This document shows, one piece after another, positions 26,719 to 36,369 of a stretch of DNA of 64,000 bases (the stretch's first letter is position 1; every line of letters begins with the position of its first letter). The position numbers were made by a program, and so were the translations under genes. The stretch comes from Sorangium aterium (lineage in GTDB: Bacteria > Myxococcota_A > Polyangia > Polyangiales > Polyangiaceae): positions 992,001 through 1,056,000 of the forward strand of contig NZ_JAQNDK010000005.1 of NCBI RefSeq assembly GCF_028368935.1, in the 5' to 3' direction. Under the pieces are notes generated by a model. The model did not search any database, was not told where the DNA came from, and saw nothing but the letters and a program-made list of their open reading frames with translations.

Positions 26719-29700
26719 ATGGACTGGAGTTCCGGGACATCTTCCGAGATTCACCGCTGCCGGCAATTTGTGATCTCCAGGCACGCGATGAACGGCAGGA
26801 CGGTCGTGCGGAAGAGCGTCCTTCCAGGCCCGTTTTCGCTGCGCGCAACCGAGCTGCTGCGCGGCGAATACGGCGTCCTTCTGGCCCTCGACGTTCCCGG
26901 GGTCGTGCGTCCGCTCCGATGGGAGGACCAGGAGGAGACGCCGGCGCTCGTGTTGGAGGATGCGGGCCCTGAGGACCTCAAGCAGCGGCTCGACGCGGGC
27001 CCCCTGCGCGTCGACGCCTTTCTCGATATCGCTTCCGAGCTCGCGGACATCTGTGCCCGTCTTCACGCCAGGAACGTCGTCCACCGAGCGATCGCGCCGT
27101 CTCGCGTGGTGCTCGGCCCGGGCGGGAGGGTCACGCTGATCCACTTCGTCGAGACGTCGGCGCGCACGAGCCTCGCCGGGGCGTTCGATCTCGATCAGAC
27201 CCGCAAGCTCTCGTGGATCTCGCCGGAGCAGACGGGACGAATGAACCGATTTGTCGACTGGCGCTCGGACCTCTACTCTCTTGGAGCGACGTTCTATGCG
27301 GCGCTCACCGGCGCCCCCCCCTTCCGCTCCTCGGATCCGCTGGAGCTCGCGCATGCGCACATCGCGCGAATGCCGGTGCCCGCGTCGATCGTGAATCCGC
27401 ACGTCCCGCCGCTGCTCGCCGATCTCGTGCAGAAGCTCCTCGCCAAGATGCCGGAGCAGCGATACCAGAGCGCCGAAGCTCTCTCCGCCGACCTCCAGCA
27501 GGCGCGGCGGCAATGGCTCGCGTCCCGCACGATCGAGCCGTTCGAGCTGGGCCGGCTCGACCTGGGCAAGGAACTGCCGCTGCCGAAGCGCCTGTATGGC
27601 CGCGAGCGCGAGCTCGCCGTGCTGCGAGACGCCGTCGCCCGCGTCTCGACCGACGGGACCGAGCTCATGCTGGTAGCGGGAGATGCTGGCATCGGCAAGA
27701 CCGCCCTCGTCGAGGCGGTGCGCGACGCGGTGCTCGCGCGAGGCGGCTGGTTCGCCTCGGGGAAATTCGACCTGCGCGCGGCGAACGTGCCCTATGCATC
27801 GGTATCGGAGGCGCTCCGCGCCCTCACGCGCGCGGTCCTCTCCGAGTCCGAGCCCGATGCGTCTCGGGCGCAGGAGCTCCGGCGCCTCCGGGAGGTCGTC
27901 GGAGCAAACGGACGCGTGCTCGCAGATCTCGTCCCGGAGCTCCGGGACGCCATCGGTGATCTGCCTGAGGTGCCCGGGCTCGATCCCATGGAGACGGAGA
28001 ACCGCTTCCACCTCTCACTACAGGCCTTCGTGCGCGCCGTAGCCGCGCGCCGGCCCCTCGTGCTCTTCCTCGACGACCTGCAATGGACGGACGCGGCCTC
28101 GCTCCGGGTCCTGCGCGCCCTCGTCATGGACGCCGAGAGCAGACGCGTGCTCCTGCTCGGCGCGTTCCGCCCGCGGGACGTCGGCCCCGATCACCCCCTC
28201 GCGCGCGCGCTGGACGAGATCCGGAGGGTAGGCGCTGTCATCACGCGTCTGGACCTCGGCCCGCTCGGCATCGACGCGCTCGTCGCGCTCCTCGCCGACC
28301 TCCTCCGCTGCGAGCCCGATCGCGCGAGGCCGCTCGCAGCGCTGGTCCTCGCGAAGACCGGGGGCAATCCGTTCTTCGTCAGAGCGCTGCTTCGCTCGCT
28401 GCACCGCGACGGCCTGCTTGCCGTCGACAGCGCGCGAGGGACGTGGACCTGGAACGTGCGCCGGATCGAGCGGGTCGGAATTACCGAGAACGTGATCGAG
28501 CTGACGACGACGGCCATCCGCAGGTTGTCCGAAGAGGCGCAACAGCTCCTCCAGCTCGCGGCGTGTGTCGGCAAGCAGGTGGACCTGCGAACCCTCGCGA
28601 CCCTCTGGGGCAAGTCAATCGACGAGACGAGCGCCTCGCTGGACGAGGCGCTGCGCGAGGGGCTGCTCGTCCCCGAGGACGAGCACGGGTCGAAAGCTGC
28701 GGGGCTCCGCGCCCGGTTCGTCCACGATCGCGTCCAGCAAGCCGCCTACGCGCTTCTGTCCGAGGGGCGGCAGAAGAAGCTCCACTTGCGGATCGGACGC
28801 AGCTTCTTGGAGCTCTTTCGGGGCGACGAGCTCGAAGAGAGGCTGTTCGACGTCGCCGACCAGCTCGACCTGGGCCGAGACCTGCTCGCGGGCGTCGAGC
28901 GGATCGAGCTCGCGAGCTTGAACCACCGCGCCGGGATCAAGGCGCGGCGCGCTGCGGCCTTTGGGCCCGCGCTCGCGTACTTTCGGACCGGGCTCGGATT
29001 GCTGTCGGACGGCGCGTGGCACTCGCACTACGAGCTTTGCTTCTCCCTCCACCGCGCCGCGGCCGAATGCGCCTCGCTGACGGGCGACCATGCGCTGTGC
29101 AGGGCGCTCGTCGAGGAGGGGCTGGGCCATGCCGCCTCCCTGCTCGACGAGGTGGGCCTCCAGGAGATCCGCATCGCGAGCGCGACGACCACGGGCGAAT
29201 ACAAGACAGCGCTCGAGTGGGGGCGGGCGGCTCTGCAAGCGCTGGGCCTCGAGCTGCCGCGGGAGGATCTCGGCCGCGCCGTGGAATCGGAGCGGGAGGC
29301 CATCCGGGCCCTGCTCGGGGATCGCTCCCCGGCGGTGCTCCTCGGCGCTCCGCACGTGAAGAGCGCCGAGGAAGACGCCCCCGTGCGGCTCATGTCGGCC
29401 ATGCTGCAGGCCGCCTGGTTCGCTGATCGCGATCTCTTCGTGCTGGTCGCGGCCAGGGGGGTCCGCTACGCGCTCGAGCGCGGCCAGGCCGCCTATTCCA
29501 CGGCGTACGCCTGCTATGCCATGTTCCTGGCCGCCGTCGGGGAATTTGCGGAGGCCGAGGCGTTCAGCCGCGTCGCCCTGGAGTTGGCCGAGAGATCAGG
29601 GGACGCCGCGCGGCAGGTCGAGGCCTCCCACTGCCACAACGCGTTCGTCCGTCCTTGGCTGCAGCCTTTCGCCTCCTGCGTGACCGCGTGCTACCACGAC

Positions 29701-32370
29701 TTCACGCTGGGGCGGCAATCGGGCCAGTTCCGCATGGCCGCCTATGCCGGCAGGGCGATGGCCGTCTATTCGTTTGCAGCGGGGGTGGAGCTCGACCGAG
29801 TGCTGGCCGAGCTGGACGACGGTCTGTCGTTCTGCCGGAGGGCCGGCAATCAGGGGATCGCGCTCTGCCATCTCGCGTATCGGCAGGCGATTCGCTGCCT
29901 GAGGGGCATGACGCACGGATGCAACCTCTTCGACGACGACGAGTTCAACGAGGCGACGTTCCTCGCGTCTGCCTCGAACGAGCCGACGGTGTCGTGCCTG
30001 TACAGCATCCTCCGCCTCGAGACCTCGTACCTGTTCGGCGCGCTCGGGGAGGCTCGGCGGTGGTCCGATGCGGCGCTCATCCACCTCGACCTTCTGGGCG
30101 GTTTTGGCCCCGTGGCCGAGTATGTGCTGTTCACCGCGCTTACCCTGCTCTCGCTCCATGACAGGGCCACGGCTCCGGAGCGGATCGAGCTCTTGACCCG
30201 CGCGGCCGGCTTGCAGGATCAGATGCGGCGGTGGGAAGAGGGCTGCGTCGAGAACTTCCGCCACAAACGCCTCATCGTGGACGCGGAGATCGCCCGCGTG
30301 GAGGGGCGTTTCCTCGATTCCGCCCAGCTCTACGATCGGGCCATCGAGGAGGCGGCAAGGGCGGGATTTCTGCAATATGCGGCGCTGGCGAGCGAGCTCG
30401 GTGGGCGCCTGCTTCGCGCGTTTGGCCGGGGCCGCGTCGCGGACGCCATGTATCTGCGCCCGGCTGTGCAGGGCTGGGCGCGGTGGGGAGCTCTGAAAAA
30501 GGCGCGCGCGCTCGAGCACGAGTGCGTCCTCGACGGGGGGATCGCGGTATCCAGCGTTGCCGTCGAGCCCTCCCGCGGGGAGATGCTCGACGCGCTCAGC
30601 CTGCTCAAGGCGGCAGAGGCCATCACGAGCGAGATCGCGCTCGAGCGTCTGCTCGGAAAGCTGATGGAGACATGCATCCAGACCGCGGGCGCCGAGCGGG
30701 GCGTGCTCGTCTTCGAGGAAGAGGGCGCGCCCTTCGTCCGGGCGAGCGGCCGAGCGGCCGAGCCGGTATCCATCGAGCGGACGCCGCTCGAAGGCGCGCG
30801 GCAGGTTCCGCGGGCGATCATCGAGCACGTGCGCAGGACCCGGAAGGTCGTCGTGCTGGACGACGCATCCATGGACGGAACGCTCGCGTCGGACCCCTAC
30901 CTGGCGGATGGAAGCATGAAGTCGCTCCTCGTGCTCCCCATCCAGCGGAAGGAGTCGCTGCTCGGCACCTTCCTCTTCGAAAACGACCTGACGACCCACG
31001 CCTTCACGAACGAGCGCGTACGGGTGCTGGAGGTCTTGTCGACCCAGATCGCGATTGCGATCGAGAACAGCCTCCTCTTCGAGAAGCTCAAGGTGGAGGT
31101 CGACGAGCGGACGCGCGCGGAGCAGGCCTTGCGCTTCCTGGCCAGCGCGAGCGAGGTGCTCGCTGCGTCGCTCGACTACCCGACGACCCTGCGGAGCCTC
31201 GCGTCGCTCGTCGTTCCCACGCTCGCCGCGTGGTGCATCATCGACGTGGTCGAGGAGGACGGACAGATCCGACGCGTGGCCGCGAAGCACGCCGACCCCG
31301 CGAAGGAAATGGCGCTCCGCGCGCTGCAGGAGCGGTATCCGCCCGACTGGACCTCACCCCAGATATCGACCGGCGTGCTTGCATCCGGCGCGCCGGTCGT
31401 GCTGCCGGAGCTCACGGACGCCGACGTGCGATCCCATTCCCGAGACGACGAGCACGCCCGGCTTTTCCGCGAGATCGGGGCGCACAGCGCCATGGCCGTG
31501 CCGCTGATCGCTCGGGGAAAGACGTTGGGGGCCATCACCATGGGCACCGCGGCCCCGACACGCTCGTACGGGCCTTCGGATCTGGCCGTTGCCGAGGAGC
31601 TGGCGCGTCGAGCCGCGATGGCAGTCGACAACGCCCGTCTCTATCGCGACGCCCAGGAGGGGGTGCGCGTCCGCGAGGAGTTCATCACCATCGCCTCCCA
31701 CGAGCTGAGAACCCCGATCACCACGATGAGGCTCGCCATTCAGGGGCTCCTGCGCCGGAAGCGCGAGCCCGCGCCCGAGGAGCAGATCACGCGAGGCTTG
31801 CGGACCCTCGAGAGGCAGATCGCGCGGCTCCTGCGCCTCATCGACGAGCTGCTCGACGTCTCCCGGATCCATGCCGGCCGGATCCCTCTCCACCTCGAGC
31901 AGGTCGACCTCGCCGCGGTCGTGCGCGAGGCCGTCGAGCAGTGCCGCGAGCGCATAGAGCAGTCCGGCTCGTCGCTCCACGTGCATGCCGAGGCGCCCGT
32001 CGTCGGGACGTGGGATCGACTCAGGCTGGAGCAGGTGATAACGAATCTGCTCGACAATGCCCTCAAGTTCGGCGCCTGCGAGCCCATCTCCATCACAGTT
32101 GCACGGAGGGACGGCATGGCACAGCTCACGGTGGAGGACCGTGGCATCGGGATCCCGCCCGCGCGGCTCGCCCGCGTGTTCGAGCGCTTCGAGCGCGCAG
32201 TGTCGACGCGCAACTACGGAGGATTCGGGCTCGGCCTCTACATCGTTCGAAGGATCGTGGAGGCGCTCGGCGGCGCGGTTCGCGTCGACAGCACGCTGGG
32301 CGCGGGATCGAGGTTCACAGTCGAGCTGCCCTGCGCGGGACCGCCCGCGATCACGCTTGACAGACAGTGA
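26719..32370 (+). CDS. Giant sensor: pseudokinase, AAA ATPase, two GAF domains and histidine kinase
   Basis: The ATG at 26719 gives a protein of about 1883 residues of the trifunctional Ser/Thr kinase-ATPase-histidine kinase type found in myxobacteria and cyanobacteria. The kinase-like domain (about 15-260) keeps family landmarks (SPEQTGRMNRFVDWRSDLYS) but has lost catalytic residues: HRD is HRA, the following Asn position is Arg, and DFG reads HFV. An AAA ATPase follows with Walker A GDAGIGKTA (about 320) and Walker B LVLFLDDLQW (about 447), then a long helical repeat region, GAF domains at about 1307-1454 and 1474-1640, a HisKA helix with the phospho-acceptor His in ASHELRTP (about 1659), and a complete HATPase_c domain (NLLDNALKF, DRGIGIP, GFGLGLYI). 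It is cytoplasmic, with no membrane segment. No response regulator is adjacent. Confidence 0.85.
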   Translation: MDWSSGTSSEIHRCRQFVISRHAMNGRTVVRKSVLPGPFSLRATELLRGEYGVLLALDVPGVVRPLRWEDQEETPALVLEDAGPEDLKQRLDAGPLRVDAFLDIASELADICARLHARNVVHRAIAPSRVVLGPGGRVTLIHFVETSARTSLAGAFDLDQTRKLSWISPEQTGRMNRFVDWRSDLYSLGATFYAALTGAPPFRSSDPLELAHAHIARMPVPASIVNPHVPPLLADLVQKLLAKMPEQRYQSAEALSADLQQARRQWLASRTIEPFELGRLDLGKELPLPKRLYGRERELAVLRDAVARVSTDGTELMLVAGDAGIGKTALVEAVRDAVLARGGWFASGKFDLRAANVPYASVSEALRALTRAVLSESEPDASRAQELRRLREVVGANGRVLADLVPELRDAIGDLPEVPGLDPMETENRFHLSLQAFVRAVAARRPLVLFLDDLQWTDAASLRVLRALVMDAESRRVLLLGAFRPRDVGPDHPLARALDEIRRVGAVITRLDLGPLGIDALVALLADLLRCEPDRARPLAALVLAKTGGNPFFVRALLRSLHRDGLLAVDSARGTWTWNVRRIERVGITENVIELTTTAIRRLSEEAQQLLQLAACVGKQVDLRTLATLWGKSIDETSASLDEALREGLLVPEDEHGSKAAGLRARFVHDRVQQAAYALLSEGRQKKLHLRIGRSFLELFRGDELEERLFDVADQLDLGRDLLAGVERIELASLNHRAGIKARRAAAFGPALAYFRTGLGLLSDGAWHSHYELCFSLHRAAAECASLTGDHALCRALVEEGLGHAASLLDEVGLQEIRIASATTTGEYKTALEWGRAALQALGLELPREDLGRAVESEREAIRALLGDRSPAVLLGAPHVKSAEEDAPVRLMSAMLQAAWFADRDLFVLVAARGVRYALERGQAAYSTAYACYAMFLAAVGEFAEAEAFSRVALELAERSGDAARQVEASHCHNAFVRPWLQPFASCVTACYHDFTLGRQSGQFRMAAYAGRAMAVYSFAAGVELDRVLAELDDGLSFCRRAGNQGIALCHLAYRQAIRCLRGMTHGCNLFDDDEFNEATFLASASNEPTVSCLYSILRLETSYLFGALGEARRWSDAALIHLDLLGGFGPVAEYVLFTALTLLSLHDRATAPERIELLTRAAGLQDQMRRWEEGCVENFRHKRLIVDAEIARVEGRFLDSAQLYDRAIEEAARAGFLQYAALASELGGRLLRAFGRGRVADAMYLRPAVQGWARWGALKKARALEHECVLDGGIAVSSVAVEPSRGEMLDALSLLKAAEAITSEIALERLLGKLMETCIQTAGAERGVLVFEEEGAPFVRASGRAAEPVSIERTPLEGARQVPRAIIEHVRRTRKVVVLDDASMDGTLASDPYLADGSMKSLLVLPIQRKESLLGTFLFENDLTTHAFTNERVRVLEVLSTQIAIAIENSLLFEKLKVEVDERTRAEQALRFLASASEVLAASLDYPTTLRSLASLVVPTLAAWCIIDVVEEDGQIRRVAAKHADPAKEMALRALQERYPPDWTSPQISTGVLASGAPVVLPELTDADVRSHSRDDEHARLFREIGAHSAMAVPLIARGKTLGAITMGTAAPTRSYGPSDLAVAEELARRAAMAVDNARLYRDAQEGVRVREEFITIASHELRTPITTMRLAIQGLLRRKREPAPEEQITRGLRTLERQIARLLRLIDELLDVSRIHAGRIPLHLEQVDLAAVVREAVEQCRERIEQSGSSLHVHAEAPVVGTWDRLRLEQVITNLLDNALKFGACEPISITVARRDGMAQLTVEDRGIGIPPARLARVFERFERAVSTRNYGGFGLGLYIVRRIVEALGGAVRVDSTLGAGSRFTVELPCAGPPAITLDRQ

Positions 32371-33268
32371 AGGCCGTCCACCAAGATGCACCACTCTGGG
32401 CGCTCTACCTGAGGGGATCTGGAAGCTGAGCTTCGCCATCTTCGCGCCGGTCTGGCGGAAACGCAGCTTGCGCAGCGCCTCGACGATGCACGGCCGCCGT
32501 GGCCGGAAATGCTATCGAGCTCGCGCTCGAGACCTCGACGCTGCCGCGACCGAGCTCGCGCGCCTCCTCTGAGGCCGGCGCAGAGGAGCCCGCTCCGGCC
32601 CCGCGTACAGACCTGCATATGTCCTTAGGACACCCGGCAACCGCCGCGCTCGCCCAGCTCCTCGTGGCCCCTAGACACGGCAGCCGTGCTCCTTGACCAC
32701 CGCACCTGCGCCACTGCCGAGGGCGGATGCCGAGCTCACACCCCGTCGCCGGAGAGGCCTGCGGGCGCCGGCGCGCTGAAAGCTTCGGCCGCGAATCCAG
32801 GCCAGCGGCCGGCTCGATCATCGGCATGCGCTTGCTCACCTCCCCGGTGCTGGCAGCAGACCGAGCCACCGTGGTTGCGTCGCTCGCCGGCGCCCTAAGC
32901 CGTGCCGCCGCCCTCGAGGCTCGTGGCCGGGCCGGCCGGGTTGGCGGGGCCCGCGCCCTCGCGCCGGCCGCCGGCGCCGCCCCGCCCCCCGCCTTGGGGT
33001 GAGCCGCCCGCCCCGCCCGCGCCCGGGTCGGGCAGCGTGCCGCCGACGAGCGTGACGTCGGTCGTCAGCTCGGCCACGACGAACGGCGCCGCCTTGCCGG
33101 TCGCCCCGTACCCCGCAGCGGGGGGCGCGTTGGCCCGGCAAGGCGGGGTGGCGGCGCCGAGCCACATTCCGCTGTCACTGCATATGGTCGCAAATTTCTG
33201 AATCAAAGTCGGCTCGCGACGGAGCACGCGCTCGATCTCCTCTTGCACGACGCCGACTCGCGCGTTAG
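32371..33268. other. Intergenic region of about 0.9 kb, no convincing gene
   Basis: The best candidate is a minus-strand frame at 32895-33248 encoding 117 residues with a Gly/Ala-rich tail (GGAGGSPQGGGRGGAGG); it might be a fragment of a myxobacterial secreted protein, but it has no export signal and its start overlaps the ArsR control region. Nothing else is supported. Confidence 0.35.
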
Positions 33269-33292
33269 ATACTGAACCACATGGTTCAGTAT
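33269..33292. promoter_or_regulatory. Perfect palindrome overlapping the ArsR start codon (autoregulatory operator)
   Basis: The arms ATACTGAACCA (33269-33279) and TGGTTCAGTAT (33282-33292) are exact reverse complements with a 2-bp centre. The ATG of the ArsR gene (33281-33283) lies inside it, so the sequence both encodes MVQYS and forms the operator. Dimeric ArsR-type repressors bind such sites; binding here would block transcription or initiation of the regulator and its coupled downstream gene. Confidence 0.8.
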
Positions 33293-33637
33293 TCGAGTGT
33301 CCGCCTCGATGCTTCCTTCGCCGCGCTTTCCGACGCGACCCGGCGCGGCGTTCTGGAGCAGCTCGGACGAGCCGACGCTTCGATCACGGACCTCGCCGAG
33401 AAGTTTCACATGACCCTCACGGGCATGAAGAAGCACGTCGGCGTCCTCGAGCGGGCCGGGCTCGTCACCACCGAGAAGGTCGGCCGCGTGCGTACCTGCA
33501 AGCTCGGCCCGCGCCAGCTCGACGAAGAGACGGCGTGGATCGAGAGGTACCGCCAGCTCTGGGCCGCACGCTTCGACGAGCTGGACAAGGTCATCGAGGA
33601 GCTGAAACGAAAGGAGAACGTCGATGGACGCAAGTAA
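33281..33637 (+). CDS. ArsR/SmtB-type winged-helix transcriptional regulator
   Basis: A 118-residue helix-turn-helix protein of the ArsR subgroup usually paired with AHSA1-type genes. The start region reads MVQYSSVRLDASFAALSDAT, then RRGVLEQLGRADASITDLAE and the recognition helix TLTGMKKHVGVLERAGLV. No metal-binding Cys cluster is visible, so it is probably not a metal sensor. It overlaps the downstream gene by 14 bp and carries a palindromic operator across its own start, implying autoregulation of a two-gene operon. Confidence 0.9.
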   Translation: MVQYSSVRLDASFAALSDATRRGVLEQLGRADASITDLAEKFHMTLTGMKKHVGVLERAGLVTTEKVGRVRTCKLGPRQLDEETAWIERYRQLWAARFDELDKVIEELKRKENVDGRK

Positions 33638-34148
33638 AGAGAGTGAGCCCCAATTGACGAGCAATCGCACGACGGTGGAACCGAAGTCCGATCGCGAGAT
33701 CGTCGTCACACGGACCTTCGATGCCCCGGCGCGCATCGTGTTCCAGGCGTGGACCACGCCGGAGCTGTTCAGGCGGTGGTGGATACCGAAGTCGATGCCC
33801 GTGCCTCTACTTTCCTACGAAGCGGATATTCGCGCCGGCGGCAGCTACCGCCTGGTCTTTGGTCACGATGCCGCGCAGCCGATGGCGTTCTTCGGCACGT
33901 ACCTCGAAGTGACACCGCATTCGCGCATCGTGTGGACGAACGACGAAGCGGGCGACGATGGCGCCGTCACGACCGTGACCCTCGAGGAAAAAGGCGGCAA
34001 GACGCTGCAGGTGCTGCACGAGCTCTATCGATCGAAGCAAGCGCGCGACGCCGCCCTGGCCTCGGGCGCGTACAGCGGGATGGGCGAGACGTTCGAGCAG
34101 CTCGATGAGCTTCTCGTCACGCTTGGTACGACGGCGCGATCGTCCTGA
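33624..34148 (+). CDS. SRPBCC/AHSA1-domain protein
   Basis: A 174-residue protein of the START-like AHSA1 family. The pattern REIVVTRTFDAPARIVFQAW, TPELFRRWW, GGSYRLVF and HSRIVWTN is standard for these ligand-binding, hydrophobic-pocket proteins. The ATG at 33624 lies inside the ArsR gene and is preceded by AAGGAG eight bases upstream. ArsR-AHSA1 operons are widespread; the ligand is usually unknown. No odd residues were noticed. Confidence 0.85.
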   Translation: MDASKESEPQLTSNRTTVEPKSDREIVVTRTFDAPARIVFQAWTTPELFRRWWIPKSMPVPLLSYEADIRAGGSYRLVFGHDAAQPMAFFGTYLEVTPHSRIVWTNDEAGDDGAVTTVTLEEKGGKTLQVLHELYRSKQARDAALASGAYSGMGETFEQLDELLVTLGTTARSS

Positions 34149-34354
34149 AGCCATCGCGCGGGAGGGGCGCCGGGGAGCGCGACGAGCGCGGTCCTCCTCG
34201 GCGCTGCGCAGTGCGTCTTCTCCGGTCTTCCACACCCGGAGCGAGCCCTCTCGGATTTGATGGCAAGTTCTGAGAGGGGGCTTGGTCTTTGGTCCTTCAG
34301 TCCCTCAGCAAACCTGCTCGGAACCGAACGACTCTCCCTCCATCTCGACCCGAG

Positions 34355-34666
34355 GTGGACATCACCGTGGACGACGTCGACCGGGAGAAGGCGTACGTCG
34401 CGCAGATCGTCGACGATCTCGGCTACGACCTGCGGTACGTCTCGGCGGGGAACGAGCCGGACAACAAGTCGCGCAACGGCAACTGGCCCTACCTCGGCGC
34501 GGCGACGGGCACCGACGACGAGAAGCGGGCCGCCGCGCTCGCGAGCTACGCCAGCCGATACCTGACTTACCGGCAAGCCATCGACCCGCTCCAGCCCGGC
34601 CTCACCTACGCCTTCGCCGAGGTCGCCAACGTGGAGTACCTCGACGACCTGCTCGCCGAGCATGAT
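34355..34666 (+). pseudogene. Internal fragment of a clan-A glycoside hydrolase
   Basis: About 104 residues (VDITVDDVDREKAYVAQIVD to LDDLLAEHD) resemble the middle of a secreted glycoside hydrolase. YVSAGNEPDNKSRNG holds an NEP motif, where the Glu is the acid/base catalyst in clan GH-A, and SRYLTYRQAIDPLQPGLTYA looks like the next helix. No start, signal or second catalytic Glu is present. Beyond 34666 the frame runs into the antisense of the neighbouring monooxygenase, so the fragment is cut on both sides. Confidence 0.55.
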
Positions 34667-36192
34667 TGTTCCTGGAAGCCGCCTGGCCGGGGAGCGGCGG
34701 ACGCGAACCAGCGCTCGAGCGCGTCCACCAACCCCTCGACGTCTCCCACGTCGCCGGCCCAAGCAATGCACCCGTCGGGCCGGATCAGCATCGACGGACC
34801 TGCGTCGGCCGGTAAGCAGCGCACCCGCGTGAACCCGGCGGCGAGACCGGCCGCTTGCCCGTCAGGAGACGCGTCGAGCACTATGCCTTCGCCTTCCGCC
34901 ATCTCCGCGAACAGCGATGTTCGAGCGTCGGCGCGGCCGACCGGCCGATCGCCGGTGAGGCGTCCGACCAGGTCTCGCTCCGCGCCGAGGTCGTAGCGCG
35001 TGGCCAGACCGCTCGTCAGTCCGTCGAGATGGCCATTCACGGCGTCGATCTCCATCAGCTTCGCGAAGATCTGCCGCATTGCGCTCGACTGCGGGTCGGA
35101 CCGCGTGAGCGCGACCTGGGCGAGCGTGTTGGCCAGCACGGCCTCGGCCACGGGCCGCCGCTCGGACGTGTAGCTGTCGAGCAGGCTGTCCGGCTTGTCG
35201 CCGCGAACGACGGCGGCGAGCTTCCAGCCGAGGTTGGCCGCGTCGACCAGCCCAAGGCTCAGCCCCTGGCCGCCCAAAGGCGAATGGATGTGCGCCGCAT
35301 CACCCGCGAGCAGGACGCGATCCCGGCGGTACGTGTCGACCAGACGTGCGCTGTCCGTGAAGCGATTCGCCTGCTCCATCGCCGTCACGCGGACATCCGC
35401 GCCGCTGATTCGGCGCAGCACGCCTTCGATCTCCTCGCGCGTGACGGGCGCATTGCGATCAGCCAGCGGACCGCTGAAGTCGTGCATCGCAAGCCAGCGA
35501 GGCCGAGGTCCGTTCATGACGACGCCCTCCGGCGTGCGGGTCGACCCGCGCGGCAGGCGCTCGGGGTGGTCGAGGTCGAGCACGGCCTGGTACATGAATT
35601 GGCTCGGCGGCGTACCGGGGAAGGCAAAACCGGCCAACTTGCGGATCGAACTGCGCCCTCCGTCACATCCGACAAGCCAGGCGCAGCGCGCATGCTCCGG
35701 CCCGTCCGGGGAAGCCCAGTGGAGCGCGACGCCATCGTCATGCTGGTCCAAGCCCGTGACCTCGCACCCGCGCCGTACCTCGATGTCGAGCGCGGCCGCC
35801 CGCGCGCCCAGGATCGCCTCCACGCCCTGCTGGTTCACCCAGAGCATGCGCCGTTCGGGCTCGCCCACTGCTTCTGATCGGAGAGGGAGAAGGGCGAAAT
35901 GCCCCCTGGACCTGTGTGCCTGCGCCCGCCTCTCTACGCCCACCGGTCCCATGGCCGCGAAGTGGCGATCCTCCGCCCCGGCGAGCGCTGGGCCCATGCT
36001 CCGGCGCTGGAGCGCCTCCACGCCGAGCGGTCCGACTGCAGTCCCCTTCAGGGCGACGCTCGGCGCAGTGAGCCGCTCGAGCACCATCACACCGGCGCCG
36101 CCCAGCTTGAGCTCGATCGCGAGCAGGAGCCCGACCGGCCCGGCGCCTACAACCACGACATCGACTTGCTCGTCCATCGGCCATGAATCCAT
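34606..36192 (-). CDS. FAD-dependent aromatic hydroxylase with foreign C-terminal tail
   Basis: A PHBH-family FAD monooxygenase of 528 residues. The dinucleotide fold is VVVVGAGPVGLLLAIEL, the DG motif lies in WLVGCDGGRSSIRK, and the GD motif in RVLLAGDAAHIHSPLGGQGL. Such enzymes hydroxylate aromatic or polyketide substrates with NAD(P)H and oxygen. The usual C-terminal domain ends near LVDALERWF. The last 20-25 residues (after RPGGFQEQ) are encoded antisense to a glycoside hydrolase fragment, so the original stop was lost at a rearrangement. A later in-frame Met (MDEQVDVVVVG, 36177) is an alternative start. Confidence 0.8.
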   Translation of the reverse strand: MDSWPMDEQVDVVVVGAGPVGLLLAIELKLGGAGVMVLERLTAPSVALKGTAVGPLGVEALQRRSMGPALAGAEDRHFAAMGPVGVERRAQAHRSRGHFALLPLRSEAVGEPERRMLWVNQQGVEAILGARAAALDIEVRRGCEVTGLDQHDDGVALHWASPDGPEHARCAWLVGCDGGRSSIRKLAGFAFPGTPPSQFMYQAVLDLDHPERLPRGSTRTPEGVVMNGPRPRWLAMHDFSGPLADRNAPVTREEIEGVLRRISGADVRVTAMEQANRFTDSARLVDTYRRDRVLLAGDAAHIHSPLGGQGLSLGLVDAANLGWKLAAVVRGDKPDSLLDSYTSERRPVAEAVLANTLAQVALTRSDPQSSAMRQIFAKLMEIDAVNGHLDGLTSGLATRYDLGAERDLVGRLTGDRPVGRADARTSLFAEMAEGEGIVLDASPDGQAAGLAAGFTRVRCLPADAGPSMLIRPDGCIAWAGDVGDVEGLVDALERWFASAAPRPGGFQEQSCSASRSSRYSTLATSAKA

Positions 36193-36369
36193 CGAGTACT
36201 ACGTACAAACATCGATCAGCTATCGGGACACAGAAGGCACTGAGAATATGTGAGTCTGCCCAGCTATCCGTCGATTGGTCAGCCGAAGCCGCCGAGGGCG
36301 GCTCGTTGTCCGGGCCAGGACGGCGCGCGGCGCGTCCACGCGGGGGCCCACGCTCTTCATCGCCGGCGC

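Noticed and set aside
32895-33248. A 117-residue minus-strand gene
   Set aside because: It has no signal or domain, ends in a Gly-rich low-complexity tail and starts inside the ArsR control region. It is kept only as a note in the intergenic entry.
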